Source: DATJGS01 sp035494735 (GTDB taxonomy: Bacteria > Eisenbacteria > RBG-16-71-46). Taken from it: a stretch of DNA of 64,000 nucleotides. Location of the stretch: NCBI GenBank assembly GCA_035494735.1, contig DATJGS010000014.1, positions 112,841 to 176,840 on the forward strand, in the 5' to 3' direction. Below, one piece after another: positions 25,759-37,940 of the stretch (the first letter of the stretch is position 1; the number at the start of each line of letters is the position of its first letter). Below the pieces are notes generated by a model, which saw only the letters and a program-made list of their open reading frames with translations, had not been told where the DNA came from and made no database searches. A program made the translations under genes and the position numbers.

Positions 25759-26651
25759 TCGATGCGCGTCCAGTCCAGGTCGCCGGCCTCGAACACCGGG
25801 CCCTCCGTGCAGCACATCGCGTACTCGCGGTTGCCGAACAGGGACGGCGTGCGCTCGGGATCGAACGCGGCGCGGGCCGAGGCGGCACGCGGCAGCGGGC
25901 AGCCGCGGCACACGCCGATGCCGCACGCCATCACCGACTCCATCGCCAGGAACGCGGGAGCCTTGCGCGCGAGCGCCCATTCGGCGATCGCGCGCAGCAT
26001 GCCGTGCGGACCGCAGGCGTGGAGCACGGGCGGGCCGGACAGCCGGGGCGCGAGCGCGTCGAGCGCGTCGAGCACCGTGCCGCGCACGCCGGCGCTGCCG
26101 TCGTCGGTCGCCAGGTGCAGGCGCCCGCCGGCGGCGCGCACGCCGCGCCGCGCTTCCGCGAGGCCGACGAGCTGGGCCTTCGAGCGCGCGCCGAAGACGA
26201 ACTCGATGGCCCGCGCCGCGCCGCGCCGGCGCCCGCGCGCCAGCGCCTCGGCCGCGAACAGCAGCGGCGCGACGCCGCGCCCACCCGCGACCAGCACCGG
26301 CACGCCGGCATGTTCCAGCGGAAAGCCCCGACCGAGCGGCCCCAGCACGTCGACGGAAGCGCCCGTTTCGAGCGCGGCCAGCAGCCTCGTGCCGGCGCCG
26401 ATCGGCGCGTACAGGAAGCCGATCGCCAGCGCTCCGCCCCGGCGCGCGACGCTCGCCACGCTCATGGGTCGCGGCAGGAACACGCCGCTCGGCTCGGCGA
26501 GCAGCAGCTGCACGAATTCGCCGGGCCGGGGCTCGCGGAAGCCGCGCGGCACGGTCAGCTCGAGCCAGCGATGTCCGGCGCCCGCGTCGCGATGCGCGTG
26601 CACCCGGGCCCCGACCTGGCGCCACGTGCGCGCGGGCGCGGCCGGGCTCAT
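25755..26651 (-). CDS. pyrK: dihydroorotate dehydrogenase electron-transfer subunit
   Basis: 298 aa. FLPRPMSVASVARRGG is the FAD-binding RxxS motif, GPLGRGFPLEHAGVPVLVAGGRGVAPLLF the NAD-binding region, and ESVMACGIGVCRGC with a later MCCTEGPVF provides the four cysteines of the 2Fe-2S cluster. It passes electrons from PyrD to NAD. ATG at 26651 overlaps the TPR lipoprotein gene as ATGA. Slightly longer than typical PyrK (about 250-270) because of loops in the NAD domain. Confidence 0.93.
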   Translation of the reverse strand: MSPAAPARTWRQVGARVHAHRDAGAGHRWLELTVPRGFREPRPGEFVQLLLAEPSGVFLPRPMSVASVARRGGALAIGFLYAPIGAGTRLLAALETGASVDVLGPLGRGFPLEHAGVPVLVAGGRGVAPLLFAAEALARGRRRGAARAIEFVFGARSKAQLVGLAEARRGVRAAGGRLHLATDDGSAGVRGTVLDALDALAPRLSGPPVLHACGPHGMLRAIAEWALARKAPAFLAMESVMACGIGVCRGCPLPRAASARAAFDPERTPSLFGNREYAMCCTEGPVFEAGDLDWTRIE

Positions 26652-28461
26652 CGCGGCGAACCGACGGGCGGCGACTTCGTCGTGTCCTTGGGCGCGGTCA
26701 GGCGGATGAGGCTGTCGGCGTGCGCCTGCGCGCGGCGCAGCGAATCGGCGAGCGCCGCCTGCCGTGCCAGGGCGACCTGCGCGAGCGAGTCGGCGGGGCC
26801 GCCGGGCCGCCGCGCCATCTGGTCCTGCATGCGTCGATGCGCGTCCGAGCCGAAGCCGGGCGGCAGCGCGTGGCCGCCGAGCTTGAGCGAGTCCGCGCCC
26901 GCCGGGGTCCCGAGGCGCGGCACGCTGGCCGGCGGCTGCGTGAGCGCGAGCGTGTCGGCGCGCGACGTCGTGTCGGGCACGACGATCGGCGCTTTGATCA
27001 GGCTGTCGGCGACGGCGATGCTGTCGCCCTCGAGGTAGTCGCGCGCCGCGAGCTGGGCTTCGGTCGCGGGGTATTCGTGCACGACGCGCCAGAACAGCGA
27101 ATCGGCCGCGGCCTTCCTCTGGAACTTGCGGCTCAGCACCCAGGCCATCGCGTTCATGGCCTTGCCGCCGTACGGCGTGCCCGAGAAGTCGTGCGCCAGC
27201 TTCCCGTATTCCTCGAGCGCGCGGTCGGGCTTGTCGAGCTGGAACAGGTACTGCTCCGCGAGCAGGAAGCCGGCCTCGGCTTTGCGCTGCGTCGAGTCGC
27301 GGCCCCCGGTCGCGCCGCGCAGCTGGCTGATGCGATCCAGGTTCGTCATGCGCGCGTTGGCCTGCGTCGTGAACGCGCCGAGCCCGGCCTGGTCCTTGAC
27401 CTTCGCGTACTCCTGACGGGCCTTCTCGAAGTCGTCGCCCACGGTCTCGTATCCGTAGCCGACGCGATACTGGCCCTCGGCGGCCAGCGGATTCTTCGGA
27501 TACGTCTGGATCACCTGCTTGAACTCGCCGAGCGCCGGATCGAGCTGGCCGGCGAGCAGGTGCGCGGTGCCGATGCGCAGGCGCAGGCGGCCCCAGCGGT
27601 CCACGCCCGGCCCGGTCGGCGCGGTGCGCGTGATGCTCGCGCCCGATCCGATCTCGACCGGGATCGGCGTCCGTTCGTGCGACAGCGCGCCGCGCAGCAG
27701 CGCGATCTCGCCGTCGTAGTCGTGCCCGGCCTCGAGGCAGTCGGCCTCGCGCAGCAGGAAGTTGAAGCGCTCGTCGTCGTCGTCGGCCGCGAGTCCGAGC
27801 GCGTGAAAGTCTTCGCGCGCGCGCTTGGGGTCGCCCTGCTCGAGCCGCGCCTCGGCGCGCTCGATGCGCGCCTGCTTCGCGAGCGTGCTCTTGGGGAAGC
27901 GCTCGAGCAGCACGCCCGCCGCTTCCGCGGCGTCGGCCGGACGGCTCAGCGAGCGCAGCACGCGCGCGCGCTCGAGCAGCGCGTAGGGCGCGAGCTTGTG
28001 CTTGGGCGCGTCCTTGAGGAAGCCGTCGAACGCCCCGAGCGCCTCCGTCGGGCGGTGCGACTGGCGGTAGCCGAGGCCGAGATAGAACTCGGCGTCGGAC
28101 TTCCGCGAACTCTTCGGGAAGCGCGTCGGGAAATCCTGCAGCATGTTCACCGTCTCGCGCGGGTCGTCCTTGCCGAGCAGCGAGGCGGCCCACAGGATGT
28201 ACGCGTCGTCGACCCATTTCGACTTGGGATACTCGCCGATGACCTTCTTCGAGTAGTCGATCGCCTTGTTGAAGTTCTGCACCGGGACCGCGGCGTTGCG
28301 GTCCACCACGTAGGGCTGGCCGGCGCACGCCGTCTCGTAGTTCTTCCGCGCGAGATAGAACGTGTTGTAGTACGCGCACGAGCCGAGCGTCACCGCGAAC
28401 GCCGCGGCCGCCCCGGCCGCGAGCGCCGCGCGCGCGAGGCCGCGCCGCGTCCCGAGCTTCG

Positions 28462-28465
<4 letters not shown>
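26648..28465 (-). CDS. TPR-repeat lipoprotein (outer-membrane assembly/BamD-like architecture)
   Basis: 605 aa from GTG 28465, overlapping carB as GTGA. The N-terminus is a lipoprotein signal ending in LGSC (cysteine about residue 30). TPR-like helix pairs follow, for example NFNKAIDYSKKVIGEYPKSKWVDDAYILWAASL and QLDPALGEFKQVIQTYPKNPLAAEGQYRVGYGYE, with the tyrosine-pro-lysine spacing of YbgF/BamD-type proteins. A disordered C-terminal part is rich in Ala, Asp, Ser and Leu (ADSLRRAQAHADSLIRL). Probably a periplasm-facing scaffold. It has no known part in pyrimidine synthesis although it is translationally coupled to carB and pyrK. Confidence 0.8.
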
Positions 28466-31674
<3,209 letters not shown>

Positions 31675-32226
31675 CTAGCGGCCCCTCCTCGGTAGAGGGT
31701 GAGTGCGAGATCGATCCTTGGCTCCGATTTCAACCGCGGCTCTGCTGGCTGGCACAACTTCATCGACTTCCGACAAAAAGCGATCCACGGCCTGTTCGCA
31801 AAGGTTCAGGAGCCCGCGAATAAACACTTGTAGGTAACCATCTCTGCCGTCCACGAAGGCGGCCTTGCTGCGGTGATAGCCATTTACAAGGACGACGCCT
31901 GGAGCGATGGCCGCATTGTGCGTCAGAAGACAGCGACAGCGGGAATAGATCTCGTCCATGAAGGGCTTCGAGAACTCACAACCGAAATAGTTAGAGTTCA
32001 GAACATAGATATATTGCGATGCCCGTCTTATCCTCACGGACTGCCCGTTGATCACAACCGATCGACCGCAGTAGTAACTTCCGATGCTGTCGACCACCGT
32101 GAGCAAGAGTTGGGTTGCGGGGAACCCCAATGTGCCATCGCGGGCATCGCAGAGCAGGCGCGCGCCTTGAACGTATTGTGGAAGCGATTCCCTGAGCATG
32201 CTCTCGAGCGAGTGATGATTAGCCAT
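31675..32226 (-). CDS. small unknown protein, possible HEPN-like RNase, partner of the AAA ATPase
   Basis: 183 aa from ATG 32226, which overlaps the ATPase stop by 8 bp. It is predicted mostly helical with no signal or membrane segment. IYSRCRCLLTHNAAIAPG contains R98-CLLT-H103, matching the R-x4-6-H motif of HEPN ribonucleases; R96 would also fit. LLLTVVDSIGSYY (about 40-52) and LQVFIRGLLNLCEQAVDRFL (about 132-151) look like flanking helices. I do not recognise the family with certainty and the HEPN call rests on that motif. GC is about 57 percent in a sampled stretch, against about two thirds for carB. The last residues run into the Shine-Dalgarno region of carB. It is probably a toxin-like effector or partner of the ATPase. 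Confidence 0.75.
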   Translation of the reverse strand: MANHHSLESMLRESLPQYVQGARLLCDARDGTLGFPATQLLLTVVDSIGSYYCGRSVVINGQSVRIRRASQYIYVLNSNYFGCEFSKPFMDEIYSRCRCLLTHNAAIAPGVVLVNGYHRSKAAFVDGRDGYLQVFIRGLLNLCEQAVDRFLSEVDEVVPASRAAVEIGAKDRSRTHPLPRRGR

Positions 32227-33832
32227 TCGAATTCGCCAGCCCGTCCCCCAACGTCTTTGTGGCTCCCTCGAGCTCTCCGAGATCCAGAATAGCGCGCCTG
32301 ATTGATCTGTAGTCGTCGGGCGGCACGTCCACGTACTGCTGGCCATCTCCTTCGTCGGCCGGGAACAATCCCAGAGGAGCCTTGGCCGTAGTCACCAAAT
32401 CGACATAGCAGCCGTAGTCGAGCTTATACGCGTCGTATCTCACGCCTGGCTGGTCATGCGTGGAGATGTTGCGTTTGAGGACGTGAAGAACCCGTGCGTC
32501 GTAGAGGGCGTCGATTAGCGGATCTGAGGCATCGGATTGAAGCAAGAAGGCGCGTGCCCGGCGGCCTCCAATCACCTTGTCAATAATCCAATGTAGGAGG
32601 CGATGTGCGAGCTCATTTGCACTGACGGCCGTGTCCTTGTCGCGCTGGTACCAATTCTTCGCCGCCACTCGAACATGCTCGATTGAGATTGGGACGTCGA
32701 GAGCCCTCGTCGCGGCAAGCGCGAGGATGTTGATCGCATCGCGCGGCACGCCTTCTGACGCTCGCACAAACTCTTCAAAAGCCCGGTTCTGACTAAAGCC
32801 CTCTGCAAGGAGCCTCTGCGGGTCCTTCGCAGCAGCGAGGTCAATGCCCGACTCCAGAGCAACGGCTGCCGCATGCCGCGTGATGAGGTCCCGAAAGAAG
32901 ACCTTGGCGCGCTCCGGGTCATTATCGAAGACCATGAAGTCGTCGAGATTGACGTCCGCCGATGCGTCAGCTCCAACCTCGATTCCCACGTAATCGCCGC
33001 CCTCCTTGCGGAGTTGGAAGGTCGATCTCTGCTCGATCGCGGCAATCTTCACCGTCATACCACTAGTGGGGAGAACAGACCGCCTGAGTAGGTCAGCAAG
33101 ATAGGGCTGGAGCTCCAAGGGAAGGCTGCTCCACTCGTCTAGCAGGAGCCACACGCGGCCCGTCGGGACCAGGGCCGCAAGGCGGCGAAAGGCGGCTCCG
33201 GCAGAGCCAAAATTCACGTACAGCTGGGAGCGACCAGTCGACTTCCTTTGTCGAGCCGAGGAAGCGATCTCGGCCCGCTCGCCGCCTGTCTCGACGTGCG
33301 CACGGATGCCGCCCGACGCCGCGCCGAGGGATGCCGAAGATGACTCCTTCTCACTTGTCACGACCCCTGACGCGTCGACCTCCTCGATCGAACCAACCAC
33401 ACGAACTTGCGTGATCGCTTCGGCGAGTTGATCGAGAGCGGGCCCGGCCTGGGCCAAGTCAATGTCCCCCGACCGGGCCACTACCATGTCATAGAGCCGT
33501 TCGTGAATCGCGCTCAGCGTGTCAACGAGCAGGCACGTGGCTCGCTCCGCGATTGAACGCGTTGTGTCTGCGTAGATCCCCCCGCTGGAGCCGATATTTC
33601 GGAGGTCGACATACGCAACAAGATCTCCCTTGCTCTCGCGATCATCAGCGAGAAACATGAGAGCGTGTGTTTTTCCAGTGCCGCGTCTCCCGTAGAGAAT
33701 TTGGTGATCGACCGTGGAAAGGAGCGCGAAGAGAGGCCCAACGTCGACAAATGTCTGGATCAGCTCCTCACGCCCGCTTGATTCAGCACGCTTCGGCAGC
33801 CTGAGGAAGACCGAATTGATTGGAGATGTCAT
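32219..33832 (-). CDS. ORC/CDC6-like AAA ATPase
   Basis: 537 aa. Walker A is LYGRRGTGKTHAL (G48 to T55). Walker B is VWLLLDEW with D232 and E233. An insertion rich in Ser/Glu/Gly lies between (about 150-200). The C-terminal half (from about 400) is a helical, winged-helix-like region. The opening TVDHQILYGRRGTGKTHALMFL matches the ORC-CDC6 family AAA ATPases of accessory gene modules. ATG at 33832 overlaps the lysE-like stop as ATGA, and no Shine-Dalgarno is apparent, so translation is probably coupled. Base composition and codon choice (AGA, AGG, TTG, CTA) differ from the pyr genes on both sides, which suggests transfer. Function unknown; a sensor or regulator of the small partner is likely. 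Confidence 0.82.
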   Translation of the reverse strand: MTSPINSVFLRLPKRAESSGREELIQTFVDVGPLFALLSTVDHQILYGRRGTGKTHALMFLADDRESKGDLVAYVDLRNIGSSGGIYADTTRSIAERATCLLVDTLSAIHERLYDMVVARSGDIDLAQAGPALDQLAEAITQVRVVGSIEEVDASGVVTSEKESSSASLGAASGGIRAHVETGGERAEIASSARQRKSTGRSQLYVNFGSAGAAFRRLAALVPTGRVWLLLDEWSSLPLELQPYLADLLRRSVLPTSGMTVKIAAIEQRSTFQLRKEGGDYVGIEVGADASADVNLDDFMVFDNDPERAKVFFRDLITRHAAAVALESGIDLAAAKDPQRLLAEGFSQNRAFEEFVRASEGVPRDAINILALAATRALDVPISIEHVRVAAKNWYQRDKDTAVSANELAHRLLHWIIDKVIGGRRARAFLLQSDASDPLIDALYDARVLHVLKRNISTHDQPGVRYDAYKLDYGCYVDLVTTAKAPLGLFPADEGDGQQYVDVPPDDYRSIRRAILDLGELEGATKTLGDGLANSNG

Positions 33833-34470
33833 GGAAGGCCCGCAGTCGCAACGACCACGCTCCACAGCGCGGCCGCGCCAAAGCCGATGAGCACGGCGCC
33901 CGAGAAACGATTGACCCAGCTCATCGCCCGATGATCGAAGCGGCCGCGCACCGCGTGCACGACGCTGCTCAGCAGCAGCCACCACGCCGCCGAGCCGGCG
34001 ATCACGCCGGAGACGAGCAGCAGCGCGCCGAGCGGCGACGACGCGCCGGCCGCGAGGCCGAGCCCCGCGAACACGGCGACGAACGACAGGATGGTCATGG
34101 GATTCGTCAGCGTCAGCGCGAACGTCGACAGGAACGCGCCGCCGAGCCCACGGCCCTTGGCGTCGGCCTGGCGGTCGGACGGACGCGCGCGCAGCGTGCG
34201 CAGTCCGAGCCACAGCAGGAACGCGCCGCCGATCACGCGGATCCACATCTGCTGGCCGACGAGCAGCGACGTGACCCAGGTGAGGCCGAGCGCCGCGACG
34301 GTGCCGTACAGGCCGTCGGCCGCCGCCGCGCCGAGTCCGGTCGCGAGCCCGGTGGCGCGCCCGTCGCTCAGGGTGCGGCGGATGCACAGCACGCCGATCG
34401 GTCCGACCGGCGCGGCGATCGAGAAGCCGAGCACGGCGCCGCGCCCGAGCGTCATCCAGTCCTCGTTCAT
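33829..34470 (-). CDS. LysE/RhtB-family transporter
   Basis: 213 aa with six hydrophobic segments. GFSIAAPVGPIGVLCIRRTLSDGRATGLATGLGAAAADGLYG is the diagnostic N-terminal LysE signature and FALTLTNPMTILSFVAVFAG the second. These proteins export amino acids or small metabolites. The ATG at 34470 overlaps the carA stop; an ATG at 34455 is a second choice. It sits inside the pyr operon, where an exporter of a pathway intermediate is conceivable, but the sequence does not show a substrate. Confidence 0.88.
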   Translation of the reverse strand: MNEDWMTLGRGAVLGFSIAAPVGPIGVLCIRRTLSDGRATGLATGLGAAAADGLYGTVAALGLTWVTSLLVGQQMWIRVIGGAFLLWLGLRTLRARPSDRQADAKGRGLGGAFLSTFALTLTNPMTILSFVAVFAGLGLAAGASSPLGALLLVSGVIAGSAAWWLLLSSVVHAVRGRFDHRAMSWVNRFSGAVLIGFGAAALWSVVVATAGLP

Positions 34471-35633
34471 CGCCGGGCCCCGACCGCGGCGCGCGGCGCG
34501 CGGCGCACCGGGCGCGCGACGCGCGTCGCTTCCGCGAACGCGTGGAACCACGGCCGCGAATCGTGCGGGCCGGGACTGGCCTCCGGATGGTACTGGCACG
34601 ACAGCACCGGCCGTCCGCGGTGCACCATGCCTTCCAGCGTGCCGTCGTTGCCGCTCACGTGCGTCAGCTCGAACTCGCCGGCCGGCAGCGACGCGTCGTC
34701 CACCGCGAAGCCGTGGTTCTGCGACGTGACTTCGACCAGGCCGGATCGCCGGTCGATGACCGGATGATTCGCGCCGCGGTGCCCGAACTTGAGCTTGTAC
34801 GTGCGCGCGCCGAACGCCAGGCCGAGCAGCTGGTGGCCGAGACAGATGCCGAGCGTCGGCAGCTTCGCGGCCAGATCGCGCGCGGTCGCGATCGCGAAGT
34901 CGAGCGGCTCGGGATCGCCCGGGCCGTTCGACAGCACGACGCCGGCCGGATCGAGCGCGAGCACGTCGGCCGCGCTCGAGCGCGCCGGCAGCACGCGCAC
35001 GCGGAAGCCCTCGGCGCGCAGCCGGCGCAGGATGTTGTACTTGACGCCGAAGTCGAGCACGGCGGCGAGCGGGCGTCCGGCGTCGGCGGCGGACGGCGCC
35101 TCCGCCGGGCCGTTCTCCGTCCACCAGTAGGGCTCGACGCACGTGACGAGATCGGCGAGCGCGAGGCCGGTCATGCGCGGGCTCTTGCGCGCCTTCTCCA
35201 CGAGCGAATCGGCGTCCAGGTCGACGGCGGAGACGCAGCCGCGCATCACGCCCTGGTCGCGCAGGTGCCGGGTCAGCGCGCGGGTGTCGATGCCGGCGAT
35301 GCCGGGCACGCCGTGCTGTTCGAGCAGCTCGGGCAGTCCGCCCTTCGCGCGCCAGTTGCTCGGCGCCTCGCACACTTCGCGGCACACCATGGCCTGCGCG
35401 CGCAGCGTCGCGCTCTCCCAGTCCTCGTCGTTGACGCCGTAATTGCCCATCAGCGGGTACGTGAACGTCACGATCTGCCCGCAGTACGACGGATCGCTCA
35501 GGATCTCCTGGTAGCCGGTCATGGCCGTGTTGAACACGACCTCGCCGGTCGTCTCGGCGTGCGCGCCGAAGCTGTCGCCCTTGAAGACGCGGCCGTCTTC
35601 CAGCGCGAGGATGGCGGGAGGACGCCGCGTCAC
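34467..35633 (-). CDS. carA: carbamoyl-phosphate synthase small (glutaminase) subunit
   Basis: 388 aa, the usual length. The N-terminal CPSase small-chain domain has GEVVFNTAMTGYQEILSDPSYCGQIVTFTYPLMGNYG. The class I glutaminase has TLGICLGHQLLGLAFG with the nucleophilic cysteine and CQYHPEASPGPHDS with the His and Glu of the triad. It hydrolyses glutamine and sends ammonia to CarB. The GTG start at 35633 overlaps pyrC as GTGA. carA and carB are separated by three non-pyrimidine genes. Confidence 0.95.
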   Translation of the reverse strand: MTRRPPAILALEDGRVFKGDSFGAHAETTGEVVFNTAMTGYQEILSDPSYCGQIVTFTYPLMGNYGVNDEDWESATLRAQAMVCREVCEAPSNWRAKGGLPELLEQHGVPGIAGIDTRALTRHLRDQGVMRGCVSAVDLDADSLVEKARKSPRMTGLALADLVTCVEPYWWTENGPAEAPSAADAGRPLAAVLDFGVKYNILRRLRAEGFRVRVLPARSSAADVLALDPAGVVLSNGPGDPEPLDFAIATARDLAAKLPTLGICLGHQLLGLAFGARTYKLKFGHRGANHPVIDRRSGLVEVTSQNHGFAVDDASLPAGEFELTHVSGNDGTLEGMVHRGRPVLSCQYHPEASPGPHDSRPWFHAFAEATRVARPVRRAPRAAVGARR

Positions 35634-36934
35634 GCGCGCGCCTCGGCGAACTCGGGCAGCGCGCCGCGCACCGCGAGCGCCGCGTCCGCGTGCGTGACCG
35701 CGCCCGCGCACACGGTCGCGAGCACCTTGCCGTGCACGCGCCAGCCGTCGAACGGCGTGTTGCGCCCCTTGCTGTGGAAGCGCGTCGCGTCGATCGTCCA
35801 CTCGGCATCTGCGTCGATCAGCGTGACGTCGGCCGGATGGCCGGGCTCGAGCCGCACGGCGGGCAGGCGGAACAGCGCGCGCGGCGCGTCCGTCCACAGC
35901 TCGAGCGCGCGCTCGAGCGACAGGTGGCCGGGCTCGACGAGGAACGTGATCGTCAGCGCGAGCGCGGTCTCGAGTCCGACGATGCCGAACGGCGCCTCGG
36001 CGAACGGCTGGCGCTTCTCCTCCTCGGTGTGCGGCGCGTGGTCGGTGACGAAGCAGTCGATCGTGCCGTCCTGGATCGCGGCGATCGTCGCGTCGCGGTC
36101 CGCGGCCGAGCGCAGCGGCGGGTTCATCTTCGCGCGCGTGTCGTAGTCGCCGACCGATTCGTCCGTCAGCGTCCAGTAATGCGGGCACGTCTCGCCGCTG
36201 ACCGCGAGGCCGCGGCGCTTCGCGTCGCGCAGCGCTTCGAACGACTCGGCGGTCGACAGGTGCGCGAGATGCACGCGCCCGCCGGTCAGCGCGGCCAGCT
36301 CGACGTCGCGCCGCACCATCACCGTCTCGGCCGCGCCCGGGATGCCGCGCAGCCCGAGGCGGGTCGCCGTGAAGCCTTCGTGCATCACGCCCTCGCCGCG
36401 CAACGTCAGGTCCTCCTCGTGGCACACGATGGGCAGTTCGGCCTGGGCCGCGTACTCGAGCGCGTGGCGCATCATGCCGGCCGACATCACCGGCCGGCCG
36501 TCGTCCGACAGCGCGACCGCGCCCGCCCTGGCCAGCGCGTGCGCGGGCGTCAGTGTCTCGCCCTTCTGGCCGAGCGTGACCGCGCCGATCGGGTGCACGC
36601 GGCAGCGCCCCGCGGCGCGCGCGCGGGACAGCACCCACTCGATCCATGCGACGCTGTCCAGCACCGGATCCGTGTTCGGCATGCACGCGACCGCGGTGAA
36701 GCCGCCGGCCGCCGCCGCGCGCGTGCCCGTGGCGATCGTCTCCTTCGCCGACTGGCCCGGCTCGCGCAGGTGCACGTGCAGATCGACGAGCCCGGGCGCG
36801 AGGATCGCGCCCTTCGCGTCGAGTTCGGGCGCGCCGTCCGGCGCTCGATCGACGATCAGGCCGTCGGCGATCGCAAGATCGAGCGGCGCGCCCGTCCGCC
36901 AGTGACGCGCCCCGCGGATGACGAGCGCGCTCAC
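35630..36934 (-). CDS. pyrC: dihydroorotase
   Basis: 434 aa, class I type. VDLHVHLREPGQSAKETIATGT carries the HxH metal ligands, followed by ACMPNTDPV, VCHEEDL, HLAHLSTAES and TDHAPHTEEEK with the conserved Asp and His. It cyclises carbamoyl aspartate to dihydroorotate. The GTG start at 36934 overlaps pyrB as GTGA. All metal and substrate residues I can recognise are present, so it should be catalytically active. Confidence 0.95.
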   Translation of the reverse strand: MSALVIRGARHWRTGAPLDLAIADGLIVDRAPDGAPELDAKGAILAPGLVDLHVHLREPGQSAKETIATGTRAAAAGGFTAVACMPNTDPVLDSVAWIEWVLSRARAAGRCRVHPIGAVTLGQKGETLTPAHALARAGAVALSDDGRPVMSAGMMRHALEYAAQAELPIVCHEEDLTLRGEGVMHEGFTATRLGLRGIPGAAETVMVRRDVELAALTGGRVHLAHLSTAESFEALRDAKRRGLAVSGETCPHYWTLTDESVGDYDTRAKMNPPLRSAADRDATIAAIQDGTIDCFVTDHAPHTEEEKRQPFAEAPFGIVGLETALALTITFLVEPGHLSLERALELWTDAPRALFRLPAVRLEPGHPADVTLIDADAEWTIDATRFHSKGRNTPFDGWRVHGKVLATVCAGAVTHADAALAVRGALPEFAEARA

Positions 36935-37935
36935 GCCGCCGCCTTCGCGTCGCCGGTCGCGCACCAGGCCAGCACCGCGCAGCGCACCGGCAGACCGTTC
37001 GCGGTCTGGTCGAACACGCGCGAGCGCGCGCCGTCCGCGACCTCGGGCGCGATCTCGACGCCGCGGTTCATGGGACCGGGATGCATCACGACGGCTTCTG
37101 GCTTCATGAGGCGGATGCGCTCCGGCGTCAGTCCCCACGTCGCGGCGTACTCGCCGAGCGAGGGCAGCAGGCCGCTTTCCATGCGCTCTTTCTGCAGGCG
37201 CAGCGCCATGACGCCGTCGGCGCCGCTCAGGGCGTCCTCGACCGTCGGCGCCACCTCGCAGCCGAGCGCCTCGACGTCCGCGGGGAGCAGCGTGGCCGGG
37301 CCGCACACGGTGACTTCGGCGCCGAGGGTGGTCAGCCCGGCGATGGCCGAGCGCGCGACGCGCGAGTGCGCGATGTCGCCGACGATGGCCAGGCGCCGGC
37401 CGTCGAAGCGCTCCTGCCACGCGTCGCCCAGCGTCATCAGGTCGAGCAGGCCCTGCGTCGGATGCTCGTGCTCGCCGTCGCCGGCGTTCACGATCGAGGC
37501 GTCGAGCTGGCCGGCGAGGAACGCGGGCACGCCGGCCGAGCGGTGACGCACCACGATGATTTCGACGCGCATCGACTGGAGCACGCGCAGCGTGTCGAGC
37601 AGCGTCTCGCCCTTGGAGACCGAGGTGCCCGCCGGGCCGAAGCTCACGTGCATCGCGCCGAGGCGCTGCTCGGCCAGCTCGAAGGAGCAGCGCGTGCGCG
37701 TCGAGTCCTCGAAGAACGCGTTGCACACGGCGACCTGGGCGAGGGCGTCCGAGCGCCAGCGGCCGGCGGCCAACCGCTCCCGGTAGAGGCGCGCGGCGTC
37801 GAGCAGATCGACGATGGCCTCACGGCTGACGCGCTCGAGTCCCAATAGGTGTCTGCGACCTCCGACGGCCGTGGAGGGATAAAAAAACCCCGCGCCAGCC
37901 GGCGCCGGGTAGGGTGAGGCAGTGGCACGCTCCAT
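36931..37935 (-). CDS. pyrB: aspartate carbamoyltransferase catalytic chain
   Basis: 334 aa from ATG 37935. FFEDSTRTRCSFELAEQRLG is the carbamoyl-phosphate site, SKGET the loop lysine, and GDGEHEHPTQGLLDL the aspartate-side motif. Conserved homology starts at HLLGLERVSREAIVDLLD, about residue 29. The first 28 or so residues (MERATASPYPAPAGAGFFYPST...) are encoded by the intrinsic-terminator region of the leader. TTG 37845 would give 304 aa, a normal length, and has GGAGG about 13 bp upstream. The ATG has a good AAGGGGG site. It is therefore uncertain whether the extension is real or is a leader peptide fused in frame. First gene of the operon. Confidence 0.93.
   Translation of the reverse strand: MERATASPYPAPAGAGFFYPSTAVGGRRHLLGLERVSREAIVDLLDAARLYRERLAAGRWRSDALAQVAVCNAFFEDSTRTRCSFELAEQRLGAMHVSFGPAGTSVSKGETLLDTLRVLQSMRVEIIVVRHRSAGVPAFLAGQLDASIVNAGDGEHEHPTQGLLDLMTLGDAWQERFDGRRLAIVGDIAHSRVARSAIAGLTTLGAEVTVCGPATLLPADVEALGCEVAPTVEDALSGADGVMALRLQKERMESGLLPSLGEYAATWGLTPERIRLMKPEAVVMHPGPMNRGVEIAPEVADGARSRVFDQTANGLPVRCAVLAWCATGDAKAAA
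37881..37909 (-). terminator. intrinsic terminator/attenuator of the pyr operon
   Basis: On the minus strand an 8-bp GC stem (CCC + GCGCC paired with GGCGC + GGG, one bulged G, 4-nt loop; 37889-37909) is followed directly by seven T (37887-37881). It lies in the frame that runs from ATG 37935 into pyrB, where TTT TTT TAT codes Phe-Phe-Tyr, rare codons in this genome. Confidence 0.8.
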
Positions 37936-37940
37936 CGAGT

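Noticed and set aside
31675..33832. Transposon or prophage around the ATPase pair
   Set aside because: No integrase, transposase, direct repeats or inverted repeats are visible at the edges; only composition and junctions suggest transfer.
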